From the NCBI GenBank assembly GCA_020631735.1, contig CM036191.1:36377335-36441334 (forward strand): 64,000 nucleotides of DNA, written 5' to 3'. The notes under the pieces are model-generated. The model was not told the origin of the DNA, did no database searches, and was given only the letters and a program-made list of their open reading frames with translations. The translations under genes and the position numbers were made by a program. This document shows positions 22,934-34,822 of this stretch, one piece after another. The DNA is from Saccharum officinarum (Eukaryota; Streptophyta; Magnoliopsida; Poales; Poaceae). Within the stretch, counting starts at the first letter, position 1. The number at the start of each line of letters is the position of its first letter.

Positions 22934-23221
22934 CTCCATCCCAGAAAAATTCATGTTTTAAGATTTTTATAAAAAAATTCCGAACAAATTTGAAGATTTT
23001 TCTCGAATTTTCTTTTGAAGTTTTAGCTCTTGGGGTCCATATTTAGCTTGAGATTGTGATTTGCATGTCTCCATGCATTTGTTTTAATTATTGGTTTATT
23101 TCTTAATAAAAATGGTTTGCCTTGAGTAAATAGAAGCACGTGAGTAATTTTAATGAAGCACTAACTTCTAAAAACAATGAACAATCCTAAAACATCAAGT
23201 TCTTTTTAGGGACGGAGGGAG
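22934..23221. mobile_element. 288-bp Stowaway-like MITE, copy 1
   Basis: The left end CTCCATCCCAGAAAAATTCATG and right end GGGACGGAGGGAG are imperfect inverted copies of the Stowaway consensus CTCCCTCCGTCCC. The flanks are TA (22932-22933 and 23222-23223), the Tc1/mariner-type target. The counterpart in copy 2 is 44352-44639. Confidence 0.7.
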
Positions 23222-23410
23222 TAAGTGACAACCAAAGTACCAAACAATCCGAAACCAATTTAAAACGAGAGTTCAACTTCACGAAAAATCTGAATCTGAC
23301 TCGGAAAAAGAAAATAAAAATATAATCCGAAAACAATTTAAAACGAGAGTCCAACTTCATGTAAAATCCGTGTCTAACTCATACCAGAAATCACTCAGTA
23401 TAGGACTCAT

Positions 23411-26400
23411 ATGATCTGGCCTTCTCCCCGTTCCGGAGTTCCGTCTGCTTCGAAGCGCAGCGTCACGGCGGCGAAGGATAGGCCACCGCCACCCCAGGAA
23501 GGACCTCGATCGCCCCCGTCCCTGTTGGCGGAGGACATCAGTGTTCTCCAATCAATCCCGTCTCCCGCGAGCTCACGCCGCCGCCGACGACCGAGAAGGT
23601 GATGCTGATGGTGCCCAAACCCTAACCACCCCAACCGAGCATTTTCCCCCATTGATCCAAATTTATTGATTGTTCCGATATAGCTGAAAGTTTATGCGGA
23701 ATTCTCCGAATTGGACTTGCATAGATGTTAATTGGGCTGAAAACTTGGATTCAGTTTCCTTCAGTATGCCTGAAAATTTCGAGCCCACCTCTATTTCTGC
23801 CGAGAACGAGTTGAACTGAGTCGAATTTTAAAACTTTTGGATGTCACTAACAAGCAAGCACCCACCGTTTTTCAGGGTCATGAATGAGGGTGCTGCAGCC
23901 TGCAGAAGCTGGATGCCTATAACCTCCCGTGCCGCCGCGATCAAGCAGCAGGTCCCATGTGTGGTTGAGCTTGAGCAGCAGCTCATCAGACTCAGAAAAA
24001 TCTACAGCTCTCTCCCTCCCCCAGTTTGCGACCTCCTAAGGTCGAGCACCAGCTCAGAGTCAGAGTCAGGAGATCCTGGATGCCCCTCGTTTGAACACCG
24101 CTGCATCGTCAACCTGGCTAAAGCTTACTTCCCACCGCCTGCTGGGTAACACATGCATCCATCTTAATTTTTATCCCGTTTTATTTATGCTCAAGTTCTT
24201 CTCTATTAATATATATCAGGAATGCCCTTGCCGCTGGTTCTTTAAAAAAAATTTATGCTCAAGTTATGATAAAATTTAGTAGTCAAACCTTCATTTTAAG
24301 ACTAAGATGTCCAAAATGGTATGTGTTCATAACTTCATATCCAGTAGAGGTCTGTTGTAAGTAAGGGGTTCTTGTCTAAACAAAAGACTTCTTATTTTTT
24401 CTCGGGGCGAATTTTGTAAAGCGCCAGGTATTATGTTATTAGCAGAAGTACGTCCCACTCTCTTTGCAAACTGGTACTCAGCTGTCCATTATTGGGTACT
24501 ATTTGTATGTACCTTTATGCTGTGTATCATCACCAATTGAACCCATTGGCATTAGCATGGGAAATTGTGTTTTAAATAATGCCATGAGCTGGGAAAATAG
24601 CTAGTTACAGTGCCTGTGTGCGATGGCAAGGGAAGCAGTAATGATTTGGGCCATGCATGGCAAGAGAACTACTAATCATTTATACAATGAATTGACATCA
24701 TCATAATGGTTATGTTTTGTAATTCTATGAGTTATTTATCTCGTCATGCACTCATAGTAGGATGTAGTTGATCATCACACTGATGCAGGATGCAAAATTG
24801 GCATATCACCATAAATTAAACAACTTAAATTGGCATATTACCATAAATTAAACAACTTTTGCTGAGCCCCTCCTAATTAATCCACTCTGCAAGCACCCTA
24901 GCCCTATTTGCATCTGGCATTTATTTACATGTGAATGGATAACTGATGTACCCACTTTAGCAGAGTTGTGGATCCCTCTAATATAATCTTTATTGTTAAA
25001 GATAACGACAACTGTTAAAAGTGGTCTACATACTCTGTACTCTTCTGACCAAATGAATTCTGCAGTGCCAGTTTTTCTTTAAGCTATGCATCTGTCCCAC
25101 TAATGCCATAAATATGCCAAGTAAGCAAAGCACAATGGTTGCGCCATGGATACCATATATACATTCATCTGATTAATTTGGATGGGAAAGTTATATACGG
25201 AGTACTTTATATTTCTCGTACAAAAAATATGTACTTGCATGTTGATGTTTTATTTATTGTTATATATAGCGGTTTTCATTAACACTTGTTCAATGTCTAT
25301 CTGTCCAGTTTGTTCGTGTTCGAATTTGACCCTTTTGTTGATGCAGGGAAATCAATCCTGACAAAAAAACATCAGTACCTTCTCCATGCACGTCCACATG
25401 TTATTCTTGAGAAATCGAAGAGATTAGGAAAGGGTGCCTTGGCACATTACAACAGAAGGAAAAAGGTGTGCTGCGTTCTCATTTTATTCACTTTTTTTTC
25501 AAGAAAAAGAACATATATATAGGAGTATTATCTATATTGATTTGGTAATTTGTGATTCATTATCTGCTTAATTTCTTGTGCCCAGATCAAGTTTGAGCTG
25601 TTGGATGTCATGCCTGTGGTCCAGATGCCTGAGTCAGGCCGTCTGTATACACACGTTAACTTCACTGCAAGGTCCAGCAACGAGGGTTCGAAGGAACAGC
25701 TTTTCTTTGCTGAGCTTTACAACTGTAGCAAAAGGAGGGATCCAAGTGGCTTCCTTGTGACTTGTTGTGAACCACTGGGTTCTGATGCTACTGGTGAGTT
25801 TTTTCTTTATTTCTTTCTTTGCTGCTTATATTTAGTTCAGCAGTTTCTTTGTAGATCAAAGAGTGTTTCCTCTAAAGCCTTAAAATAGGCAGCTTCAGTA
25901 ATAACTAGATATAAACTAAACTTAGATGTGAATATGCGATCCTTAATCTTTTATGGAAGATGGGGTGTAGTAGTGAATTCTTAGCAGTTAGGACATGTAC
26001 ACTTTTTTGATTGATCCGTCCTTGATTCTGATATTGGCAGTTTACCTGTCTTAGGTAATATATGGCCTTTTAGATTGAATACGCTAACTTACAGAAAAAA
26101 GGGTGTGTGGGGGATGGGTGTGGACTTAGACATGAAGTGGCTAGAATTCTGAGAAGAGTTGAACTGCTAAATTCATAATGTGTCATGTTATGGTAGTAAA
26201 CTCTTGGACAGCTTTTGCTTCATTGATTTTTGCTGCTAGAACATAATACAATTGATATCACGATCCATATATGGTTTTCATGTGTGGTAACGTCCTTGAG
26301 ATCACAATTGAGGTCAGTGTATATTCTGAAGGAGGTGTTTGTTTTTTGTTTGTTTGTTACAGTTGGACACAAAAGGGTTTCAGCTTGATGGTGCCACGGT

Positions 26401-26527
26401 GGTGAGGAAGAACATTGACTTCTCACGGTGCTTTGCATGCAGTTCGAGGATGCTGCATCCTAGGGGTGACAAGTACATTGCTGGGCACTGCAACGTTGCT
26501 CACATTTACACCAATACTACATGCTAA
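23411..26527 (+). CDS. DUF3615-family protein, five exons, copy 1
   Basis: Exons 23411-23598, 23876-24145, 25309-25465, 25586-25793 and 26376-26527 join in frame through GT-AG sites into 324 residues. DUF3615 proteins are plant-specific and of unknown biochemical role. The core lies in exons 3-5: ALAHYNRRKK (about 196-205), IKFELLDV, YTHVNFTA (226-233), LFFAEL (244-249), a CFAC pair at 293-296, MLHP (His302) and GHC (312-313). The last three could bind zinc. The N-terminal third is Ser/Pro/Arg-rich and then charged (CVVELEQQLIRLRKIY), and it is less typical. The start is the first ATG of a frame that splices cleanly (AG|GTGATG to TTCAG|GGTC); the ATG at 23880 is an alternative. The last intron must end at ACAAAAG (26375); the more canonical TTACAG 13 bases upstream would shift the frame and stop at once. 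Confidence 0.7.
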
Positions 26528-27694
26528 AGAGGGGTTGTATATGCCCTTGTTTTGTCCTTGTACTGGGTCGTCTGGGTGAACTGATCAGTGATCACTGTGT
26601 GGGGGAAGCACGTCCATGTGGAGAAAAGCAGCAACACATGCCCATGTGAACACATGGCTTATCTCAGCCATCCATCCCCATACATGCAATCAATCTCAGC
26701 CATTCAATACACTCCGTTCCTGGGTCCACATCCATCCACTCACTCACATGACTCAATCTGAACCGTTGGATACGCATTGTGTGGCTGTGATAACCCATGT
26801 GGTCGCAGTGGCATGTGGAAATTTCGCTTTGCGTCCATGTGGAACAATAATACGACATCTCCCATCCTTTTTGTGTTGGTTTATATATATGGATGTTAGG
26901 ATGTATATGTAGTAATTCAATTCAATGCTATATATTTATCACTCTTGACGGTGAAACAAGGTAGAAACAAAGGCCTGCGTTTTTTTTAGCCATCATGCAG
27001 TACTATGTTGCTAAAATTTTCCTCTAAATGATCTTGATGCTGTAGAGTGCGGACTTTGAATTTTGTGTTTGTCCGGAAGCTGGGGGTGGTGTGCCCAACT
27101 TGCCTCTCTTGAGCTTTCCATTTCTTGGCCTTGCATTGTACTGTATGCTATCACCCCTGGATTCTGCGAATTCTCAGCACCAGATACTTTGCGTTTTGTC
27201 TTTTGTTTTGGAAAGGATTGTATTAATTTAACCAGGCATAATTACAGATCGAATATGCTTCTGGTTATGTTTATTCATGGTTATTTTTACACAACCCGGT
27301 GTTTGACATGATGCTAAATAGTTATGATTTCCTCAGATTAATTTTACAGAACCCGGTGCTTTTGGCATGATTATTATAAATTGTTATGATTTCCTCAGGT
27401 CAGGAGTTGTTGGTTACAAATTTCATATAAGTTTTAACATCTTATTTCTTTTTCATTGCATATACCCATTACCGCAACAGCAAAAGAAAATCGGCGATGA
27501 GTCCATGTTGGTACAACGCGTAAGTTATTACAGGCACTACCAATCAGTCATTAGAATTAACTTGACACAAGTCACGGTCATTACAGCCAGATCGGAACAT
27601 ATAAACTATTTCTACAAATGGATAGACCGTTGCACGCTCAGCTGTGCTGACTCTCGACGACTGATACGGTTTTATTACTAGTTTATCCTTCCTT
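26528..27694. other. 3' flank and intergenic DNA
   Basis: Downstream of the DUF3615 stop is a probable 3' UTR (26528-26950). The remainder is AT-rich, with a duplicated pair around GATTTCCTCAG near 27328 and 27389. No gene was seen. Confidence 0.4.
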
Positions 27695-27958
27695 TCATTT
27701 GGCTTCATAGTTCCCATCTTTGTCATCGTCATCATCGCCGCTGCCCTCTACCTCTTCCTCCTCCTCCTCCTCCTCATCATCATCACTATCCTTCTCATAG
27801 CCATCTCCTAAATATCGATCAATTGCCATTAGTTTGGCCCATGCTGACCAGCGCCCGCCTTGAAGTTGACGTGGAAGTAGGCGGTTCCCTCGGAGAAGAA
27901 CTTGTGGCTGTCCTTTGCGCGATCCAAGATGATGGTGGAGTTGCTGGCCCTGAGTGAT
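27695..27958 (-). pseudogene. Minus-strand exon remnant with acidic tail, copy 1
   Basis: Read on the minus strand, one frame gives SNSTIILDRAKDSHKFFSEG followed by TAYFHVNFKAG and then TAA. A second frame, offset by one, gives AWAKLMAIDRYLGDGYEKD, a run of Asp/Glu and KDGNYEAK before TGA at 27695. HVNFKA echoes the HVNFTA core of the neighbouring DUF3615 gene, so this may be a relic of a second DUF3615-like gene facing it. The two frames do not join, so it appears broken. A possible acceptor (CACTCAG) precedes the segment, and Helitron H3 begins only 29 bases upstream of it. Confidence 0.4.
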
Positions 27959-27987
27959 GTATACGAGTTTCTTTCTATTTTATTATA

Positions 27988-29166
27988 CTAGCAAATATGT
28001 CCGTACGTTGCAACGGGAGAAAATAAGCAATCGAATATTCATAGGAAATAAGAACAGTAACAATATAGATCTATTTATGTTTTACTTTTAAAACTATAAC
28101 TTATTTTGATCCATAGTATAAGTTAATGATGCCAATGATATGATAATGTCTTATTAAACCTATATCAATTATATCACGTCTTTGTATACAAAAGTACAAT
28201 TTTAAAAGTTTTTTTTTTCTGCAAAACACTAAAATATTTACTCGTATAAATTTATCATAGCTCTAATTTTCATACTATACATGCATTATTACAGTAATAA
28301 GAATTATGTGTTTCCTTTGACGAGGACCCGTAAAAGTACATAATTCTAACCGTTGATCAAGTCGATAAGGAATTAGTTGCTGATATATAAAGTACTATGT
28401 GATGATTATGACAAGAGACATCTCTCTATTTTACATGTGGTGGCACTCGTCAGGGTTTGCACTGCTATATGTGTAAAATGCAGAGACATATTAATTTAGA
28501 CTCGATTGAATAACAAACTACTCAATATTTTAGCTTAAGGTTATATTAGATAAATCTTACTCTAATCTTATCTTAACTCAAAATTAAACCACGAAGAGTT
28601 GTTGGTTTCCTCCGTTTCCATTGTTTTTTTCTCTTTGGTGTTCCGATTGGATTTTTTGTTTTATTTTTTCATTCTGTGTATATTTTCTCATGTTTTTATT
28701 TTTCAAGCTTACTTTTTTCCTTTCTATATTTAGTTCTTTTTTTTGGTTTTGTTCCATTTTTTCCTTTTTCGTGTCTTTCCCATGTTTTTCTTCGAGGATT
28801 TTTTTATTTCAGTTTTTCTTTTCCTTTTATGTTCCTCATTTTGGCTCCAGTTAGGACGCAAAACGCTAGGACGCTCAGGTTGATTCGAATAGAATTTCTA
28901 TTCAGGAAGTCTTATACATGTTTTAAAACAGGATCTGAGAGTTGTATTTGGATTATAATTTTTAGTTGTCTACATACACAACCCGATACGTTTTGGAATC
29001 GGACTCCATATTGCACTAGACAAGAATTATTTTAACTCGTATGAGTACGGATTATATATATAAGTCCGAATGCTCCATCATCCGGTAGTTAAAGGGAGAT
29101 GGACCAAACAAATGGATGGACAAAAAAAAAGAGTCTAAATTTTGTCTCTTTATTATTAGGTATAAA
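27988..29166 (-). mobile_element. Helitron-like element H3, copy 1
   Basis: On the minus strand the 3' end is CCCGTTGCAACGTACGG, then ACATATTTG and CTAG (27988-27991), followed by T. The 5' end reads TTTATACCTAATAATAAAG at 29166; the TC has become TT, but the sister copy at 59942 retains TC. The element is 1,179 bp, AT-rich and without coding. Its 5' and 3' parts are related to H1. The same element is at 49407-50584 in copy 2, and its right half recurs in the hybrid element ending at 59942. Confidence 0.6.
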
Positions 29167-29439
29167 TATAATACAATGGAAATCCAAGGGAGTGATGATT
29201 GGAGAGGATTTATATATATGCAAATGCATACACACCGGGCGTCACTACCAAAATATATAGTGGAATAATTCTCTTAGTGTTTTTAAGTAGTAATGTAAAA
29301 CACTATTACTAGTCATAGAACATGAATCTCATTATACGATGCATTTGATAGCAAAAGTTTATACTAAATATTAAATGCTAAAACACTGGGAAAGAAACCC
29401 ACGTAACTAGGAAAAGTTTAAAGTTCTGGTTGTGGGTAC

Positions 29440-29795
29440 CTCCTGCTGGCTGTAGAATTCCACAACCATCCTCGCGCACGTGTTGGACTGGTTGCTATCG
29501 TACTCATCGTAGTACCTCTCCCGGTCCAGCGGCCGAGGCGTTTCGTCGGCGGCTTTCAGCCTCGCCGGCAAGCTTGCGCAGTGATCCACGAAAGTGTTGC
29601 TCAAGTAGTCGAAGTAGGTGCTGCATGAACACAACGACACAAACGCATTTGCAGGATGCCATAGAGCTGAGTGTACATCAATATATGTGTAGAAATGGAT
29701 CAGATGTGTTGAAGCACATGCACATACCGTACGGGTAGGTAGGTGGATCGTCACCAGGTGCACCGGCGCCGTAGTTTGGGGGTGTAGCCAGCCAT
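29440..29795 (-). pseudogene. Minus-strand two-exon pseudogene, unknown family, copy 1
   Basis: The second exon, 29440-29620, has clean borders (TGCAG|CACC and GGAG|GTACCC) and strong GC3 codon use. It encodes TYFDYLSNTFVDHC, then ASLPARLKAADE, RERYYDEYDSNQSN and CARMVVEFYSQQE. A first exon (29728-29795) would start MAGYTP, but a run of five C (minus strand, 29778-29782) puts the next part out of frame; one C fewer restores NYGAGAPGDDPPTYPYG. The donor CCGTACG|GTATGTG is also one base short of joining in phase to exon 2. All three copies in the window share a faulty C-run, with five, five and six C. The end of exon 2 may lead to the remnant at 27695-27958, with Helitron H3 in the intron. The family was not recognised. 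Confidence 0.5.
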
Positions 29796-30250
29796 CGCCG
29801 CCGGTGGGTACGTACGGTCGCAATGCAATGCAAGCACACTCTGCTAGCTAGCTACCTCTATCTACCTCTAGCTAGCTGGATAACGTGTTGTAGCAGTGTG
29901 TATATGATGAGTACACTACTACAGGTCTACAGTACGAGAGCAAAAGCCGCTTAGCATGCAGGAGTAATAGGCGTAGTAGTAGCGACTAGCGATCGAGATG
30001 GATAGGAGCATATTATATATATGCGTCCACCGTCCAGGACGTACGATGCATGGTTGCATCATCCATCGTGCTGTCGTGCAGGGTCGCATGCAGGCGTGAA
30101 CGTGATGCATCAGCCAAGGGCTGGTCACCGCGCGTACGTCGGCGTATATTTGCACGCGTATGCGTTCGATCCCGGCCCGTGAGTTACTGCATGATCCCGG
30201 CCGGCCCTGTCAGTCAAATGCATGATGAAACATCAAACGACAATAACTGA

Positions 30251-30493
30251 GGGTGTGTTCACTTCGCGAAAAGTAGGTGAAAAGTTACTGTAGCATCTTT
30301 CGTTGTTATTTGGTAAAATTTGTCCAATCATGGACTAACTAGACTCAAAAGATTCGTCCCGACATTTACAGACAAACTATGCAATTAGTTATCTTTTTTA
30401 CCTACATTTAATGCTCCATGCATGTGTCGAAAGATTTGATGTGATGAGTGAAAGAAAAAATATTTTGGGTTTGCACGCCAACTAAACAGGGCC
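30251..30493. mobile_element. 243-bp Tourist-like MITE, copy 1
   Basis: The ends are GGGTGTGTTCACTT and AACTAAACAGGGCC, an imperfect inverted repeat, flanked by TGA (30248-30250 and 30494-30496). The homologous site in the older duplicate (61025-61027) has a single TGA and no element, so both boundaries are confirmed by an empty site. Confidence 0.8.
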
Positions 30494-30496
30494 TGA

Positions 30497-32124
30497 GGTA
30501 ACCAGCAGTCAAGCGTTCAATACATGCAAAACCGATAGCGCGAGCTAGCTATCTAGTACCACCACTAGTCAACTACCAGTACACACAGTACCCTCTTGCT
30601 CTCGTTGTGTGTGAGATTTGTTCAGTTGATCTTCTGTCGCAACTAACATATATCAGCACGCTGCAAGCCATATGCATGCATGCCAGTCCTCTAGCTAGCT
30701 AGTCCTGCTCACAGCAGGTCAGCAGTCCCGGATCGGAGTCCGGAGGTCAACAAGCTACCGCGTCAGCGTATATATGCGTTGCGTATATGCGGACCGGTTC
30801 GATTCGAACCCATCGGCAGACAAAAAACTTATCTTAAATTATATATAATAAAAATTATGGAACAAGCTCTAAAAGTAACATAAATAAACTCTGACAATAA
30901 CGAATTTATTTCGACCATTGATTACAACCTCTTATGTATTTACCAGGAGTAGCAAACGACGTAATGAGACTATAATTTATTGCGCTATCGATATCGATGG
31001 CACGAGCGCTGCTGCACAGCGGAGCCACGTGTGGGCAAAGCGGTCACGACAGCACACTCCTATCTGATGTCACTATGCACGGCAGGCAACCTAGGATAGT
31101 GACGCGGCAACCACCACGCGGCAGACCTTGGGATGGCCCTGCGTGGCAACGTGGTGGGCGCGGCTCCGGTGGTGGCTGAGCAAACGTGACTATATACTTG
31201 CGGTGGCATACTGTCATGGGCATGACCTGATGGCCATGGTTGAGCGGGAGCGCAACCCTGAGGGCTGAGGCTGCCCTTAGCGATCAAGAAGAACAGCGTG
31301 CATGAGAGAGACCTAATCGTGTCATCGGTGCGCGTGATGACACAATGCTCATCAATCGAATTCTACACTATCGATCTTCCTAACACCGGGTCCTCATAAT
31401 TTCGAGATGGTTGATTGTTCTTTTGTACTGCCTCATCATTGTCGTTCTCCTATGCCCTCTTAATGGCTCCAGTTCTTATAGGGTCTGCAGAAGTCCATTG
31501 TGCACGTGCCAATGAGGACTCTAGAGGTAAAACGAGTTTCAACAAGAGGCAACTTTGTTTGACTCAAAAAAAGGAAGATATTCAAAATAGATGGAGACTT
31601 TTTTTATCAACCATATCTGTATTACTAGATAAGGAAACCAGATACATACACGAACAAATATAGATACAACAAAAAAAAACCCACAGTAAAAGATTCAGAC
31701 AGACAGAAACTTGTAGGATGAGAAAAGGGAAGAAAAACACAAAAAGAAAACGGACGGACGGAAGCAGAGAAAAAGGGAAAAAAGATGGATGCAAAAATAG
31801 GAAAACATAAAAAAAGATGACGAAAAAACAAAAAAAGAGAACCACGGAAAAAACAGAATCGAAGAACACCGTGACCTAGACAAAAAAAAACCAGAAAAAG
31901 AAAATTAAAAAAAGTACCGGGCGATGGAACAGACCGAGTACGGAACGGCCGGATATAGGAAACGGAAATGGACATGATGAAAAAGAAAACACGTGACGAG
32001 TACAGGAGAAGCAAATAACCTTGCGCGGCTCGGAGAGAGAGTGAAAACACAACAAAAAAAAAAACTACCGCAACGGGTTGGAGAAAAAATAAATTGGTTT
32101 GAAGAAACACTTTACTCTTCTTTA
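30497..32124. other. Intergenic DNA with an A-rich tract
   Basis: No gene was seen. GC-richer spots near 30990-31180 stay open in several frames but have no recognisable motif. From about 31560 to 32100 the plus strand is A-rich with GAAAAA and CGGACGG words; the long minus-strand frames there (Phe/Ser-rich) are composition artefacts. This whole stretch recurs at 51915-53544 and, diverged, at 61028-62688. Confidence 0.4.
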
Positions 32125-32283
32125 GGCCCTGTTTGAATGAGTTTTTAGAATCCGGATTCCAGATAAAAATAATCTCTGATGGTTTCTGATTATGTGTATG
32201 TGTGATAAAATTCTATAAAATCCTAGCTATGGCATATATTTTTTTTCTGGACTTTAAAAACCCGCTGGGAACCAAATGAAGCC
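32125..32283. mobile_element. 159-bp Tourist-like MITE, copy 1
   Basis: It starts GGCCCTGTTTGAATGAG and ends AACCAAATGAAGCC, and is flanked by TTA at 32122-32124 and 32284-32286. It is present at the same place in all three homologous segments (53545-53704 and 62689-62849), so it is older than the duplications. Confidence 0.7.
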
Positions 32284-32464
32284 TTAATATATATTAGTTA
32301 TTAGATTATCACCAATTACGGCACCTAAATACAAGTACATTCCATGTTTGGGTAATGTTATAGGCAAATGGTTTAGAAAGAGATGATACTCAAATTTATA
32401 TTGTACCTCTCCCTGGCACCTAAAATAGATCGATCTCTGGTATATGTACTCTGTTATAGGCTGA

Positions 32465-32564
32465 NNNNNNNNNNNNNNNNNNNNNNNNNNNNNNNNNNNN
32501 NNNNNNNNNNNNNNNNNNNNNNNNNNNNNNNNNNNNNNNNNNNNNNNNNNNNNNNNNNNNNNNN
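32465..32564. other. Assembly gap of exactly 100 N
   Basis: One hundred N form a scaffold gap of conventional fixed size. The real distance is unknown. The bases on both sides are homologous to positions inside the other copy of the 21-kb block. Confidence 0.99.
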
Positions 32565-32694
32565 TTGTACTACTACACACGTGTTTAGAGTTAAGCTAGG
32601 GTTAGAACTGCACCGCACACACAAATAAATATCTATAAATATCTTGCCGTGCTAGCTAGCTCAATTAACACCACACACACTGACACACGACAGG

Positions 32695-34543
32695 ATGGGG
32701 TTCTGGGTGTCGCTTGCTGCTTACACAGTGGCACTGCTGGCGTTCACCATTGCCACCCTGCATAGATCCATGCAGAGCAAGCGTATTTCGGCGACAGCTC
32801 TCAACAAACCGCCGCCGCCTCCTGGCCCCGCCGGCCACCCTCTCCTCGGCAGCCTACTCTACGTTATCGGGCCCCTCTGGCACAACCCGCACCGGAGCCT
32901 CGTCGCCCTCGCCGAAACCCACGGCCCCATCGTGTACCTCCGGCTCGGCCTGACCCGCGCCATGGCCGTGGTCTCGTCCGCCGCCGTCGCCCACGAGGCC
33001 CTTGTGAAGAACGACGCGGCGCTCGCGGCCCGGCTCGTCCCCGACAACGTGCGCGCGCTGTCGTACGGCGCCACGTCCATGGTGTTCCTCCCGATCTCCG
33101 ACCAGCTGTGGCGGCAGCTCCGCGTCCTGATCGGCGCCGGCTTCTCCTCCAGCCAAATCCGCCACGTCCTGGAACGCCGCGCCGGCCAGCTCGCCGAGCA
33201 CGTGAGGGCGTGCGCCGTCTCCGGCAGGCCGGTGAACATCCGGGAGGCCGTGAACGGCACGGTGCTCAACGTCGTGTCCAACGTTCTCTTCTCCGAGGAC
33301 GTGGTGGACCTGCGTGAGCAGCAGAAGGCACAGACGTTCAAGAGCCTCGTGGTGCCCGTGCTCGAGGAGTGGTCCAAGCCCAGCGTCTCCGACGTCTTAC
33401 CTTTCCTGGCGCCGCTGGAACACCTCCTCGGCTCGCGCCGCCGCATCTCCACGCATCTGGCCAAGCTGTTCAGGTTCTTTGATGAAGTGATCATCGAGAA
33501 ACGATTAGCTTGCGGCCAGAAGCACAATGACATCTTGGATATCCTCCTGTCCCGGATGGCCATGTCCAAGCTCACGCGCCAACAGATCACTACATTTCCA
33601 ACAGTACGCATACACACAAACTATCTTGGATAAACTTTGCATGATTACATTGAATATAACCTGCACCATCGGTTTATAGGATATGTTCATCGCAGCGAGT
33701 GACACGAGCACGGTGACCGTGCAATGGGCGATGGCGGAGCTGCTTCACCACCCAGACAAGATGAAGAAGGTGAACGCCGAGCTCGCCGAGCAACTAGGGT
33801 CTAAAGATTTCGTCACGGAGGGTGACCTCAGCAAGCTGCCGTACCTCCATGCCGTGGTGAAGGAGACACTTCGTCTACACCCAGCAGTACCTCTGATACC
33901 ACGTGAGGTGGTCGCCGATGACGTGTCTCTAGGTGGATTCCATGTGCCCAAAGGAACGGGCGTCATCGTCAACCTGTGGGCGATAGGAAGGGACAAGAGC
34001 GCATGGCCTTGTCCTGAGGAGTTCATCCCGGAGAGGTTCTTGGTTGGCCAGGAGGTGCACTCATCAATGGTGAAGGAGGCGTATAGGCCGTTTGGTGCCG
34101 GCCGCAGGGTGTGCCCTGGAATGGAGTACACCGCGAGGTCTGTGCCATTGCTACTGGCATCGATTCTGCACAGAAATGAGTGGAGACTACCTGATGGTGT
34201 GGTGATGGATCGGATTGGAGGCATGGACCTCAATGACCGCTATGGCACCGTGTTGAATCCGGCGACCCTTGCATGCTGTGCTGGTGTTAATCCCTCCTCT
34301 AATTTAAAAAACATTTTAAAAATTTTCCTATTTTTTTTTCAGAATTTTTCGGTTCGGCCTTTGCCGAGTGTCGGGCAACTCGGCAAAGGCTTTTCCGAGT
34401 GCCCGATAAAAAGACACTCGGCAAAGGCCGTTTACGACAACTTTTTTTGCCGTGTGCTCTTTGCCGAGTGTGCACTCGGCAAGCCTTTGCCGAGTGTATT
34501 TAGGGCTTTGCCGAGTGCCCTGGACACTCGGCAAAGCGGCTGA
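32695..34543 (+). CDS. CYP76-like cytochrome P450, copy 2
   Basis: Exons 32695-33603 and 33680-34543 are the same gene as 11265-12984. Up to about residue 462 the protein is identical except Ser to Ile in the FLP(S/I)SD motif (exon 1, near 33094). All catalytic motifs (AASDT, ETLR, PERF and the Cys448 haem loop) are kept. After the haem region, small indels around 34198-34230 and 34265-34270 alter the C-terminal 30 residues (RLPDGVVMDRIGGM, later PATLACCAGV), and the frame runs further into the CACTA relic, giving about 590 residues. Several of these are single-base losses in homopolymers close to the contig start, so sequencing error is a good explanation. A TATA box is at 32633-32642. Confidence 0.8.
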
Positions 34544-34554
34544 TTCCAGTAGTG
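34310..34554. mobile_element. CACTA end fragment, copy 2
   Basis: Same relic as 12880-13131, with TTTGCCGAGTG words and the terminal CCAGTAGTG at 34554. Several one-base differences from copy 1 change which frame the P450 reads through it. Confidence 0.8.
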
Positions 34555-34822
34555 TGTCTACCGTGTGATGTGTTGGTCTACACATGTAACACATCGTATG
34601 GAATAAATAAAGTGGGACAAGTATATGTTTTTGTACCACGGGCAAATAATCGATGTATCACGCATAGCAGACTACAAGGGTAGCACACAAGATGACACAT
34701 ATTAATACTTTGTTTAGGTAGATGATGTCCTACATCAGTACATCTAGTGTATGATGATGTTCGTATTGCTTGTGCGCCGTGCTGGTATATGCATGCAGGA
34801 GTTGTGTATTTGGTACTAGTTA

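Larger units (their letters stand above)
11135..32464. repeat. Large duplicated block, copy 1 (ends at the N gap)
   Basis: The 21.3-kb block is colinear with 32565-53885 in the same orientation. It begins at TTGTACTACTACACACG and ends at the last base before the N gap. Gene order, introns, transposons and their target duplications all match copy 2. The differences are scattered single-base substitutions, homopolymer length changes and a codon-repeat change, at about 99% identity by eye. See the findings for why this is probably a contig overlap and not a biological duplication. Confidence 0.95.

Noticed and set aside
28621..29035. Plus-strand Phe-rich frames in Helitron H3
   Set aside because: T-rich tract of a non-coding Helitron; no codon bias and no motif.
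31560..32110. Long minus-strand frames rich in Phe, Ser and Leu, looking like a membrane protein
   Set aside because: The plus strand is an A-rich low-complexity tract. Overlapping frames are open at once and the three copies break them differently by indels.
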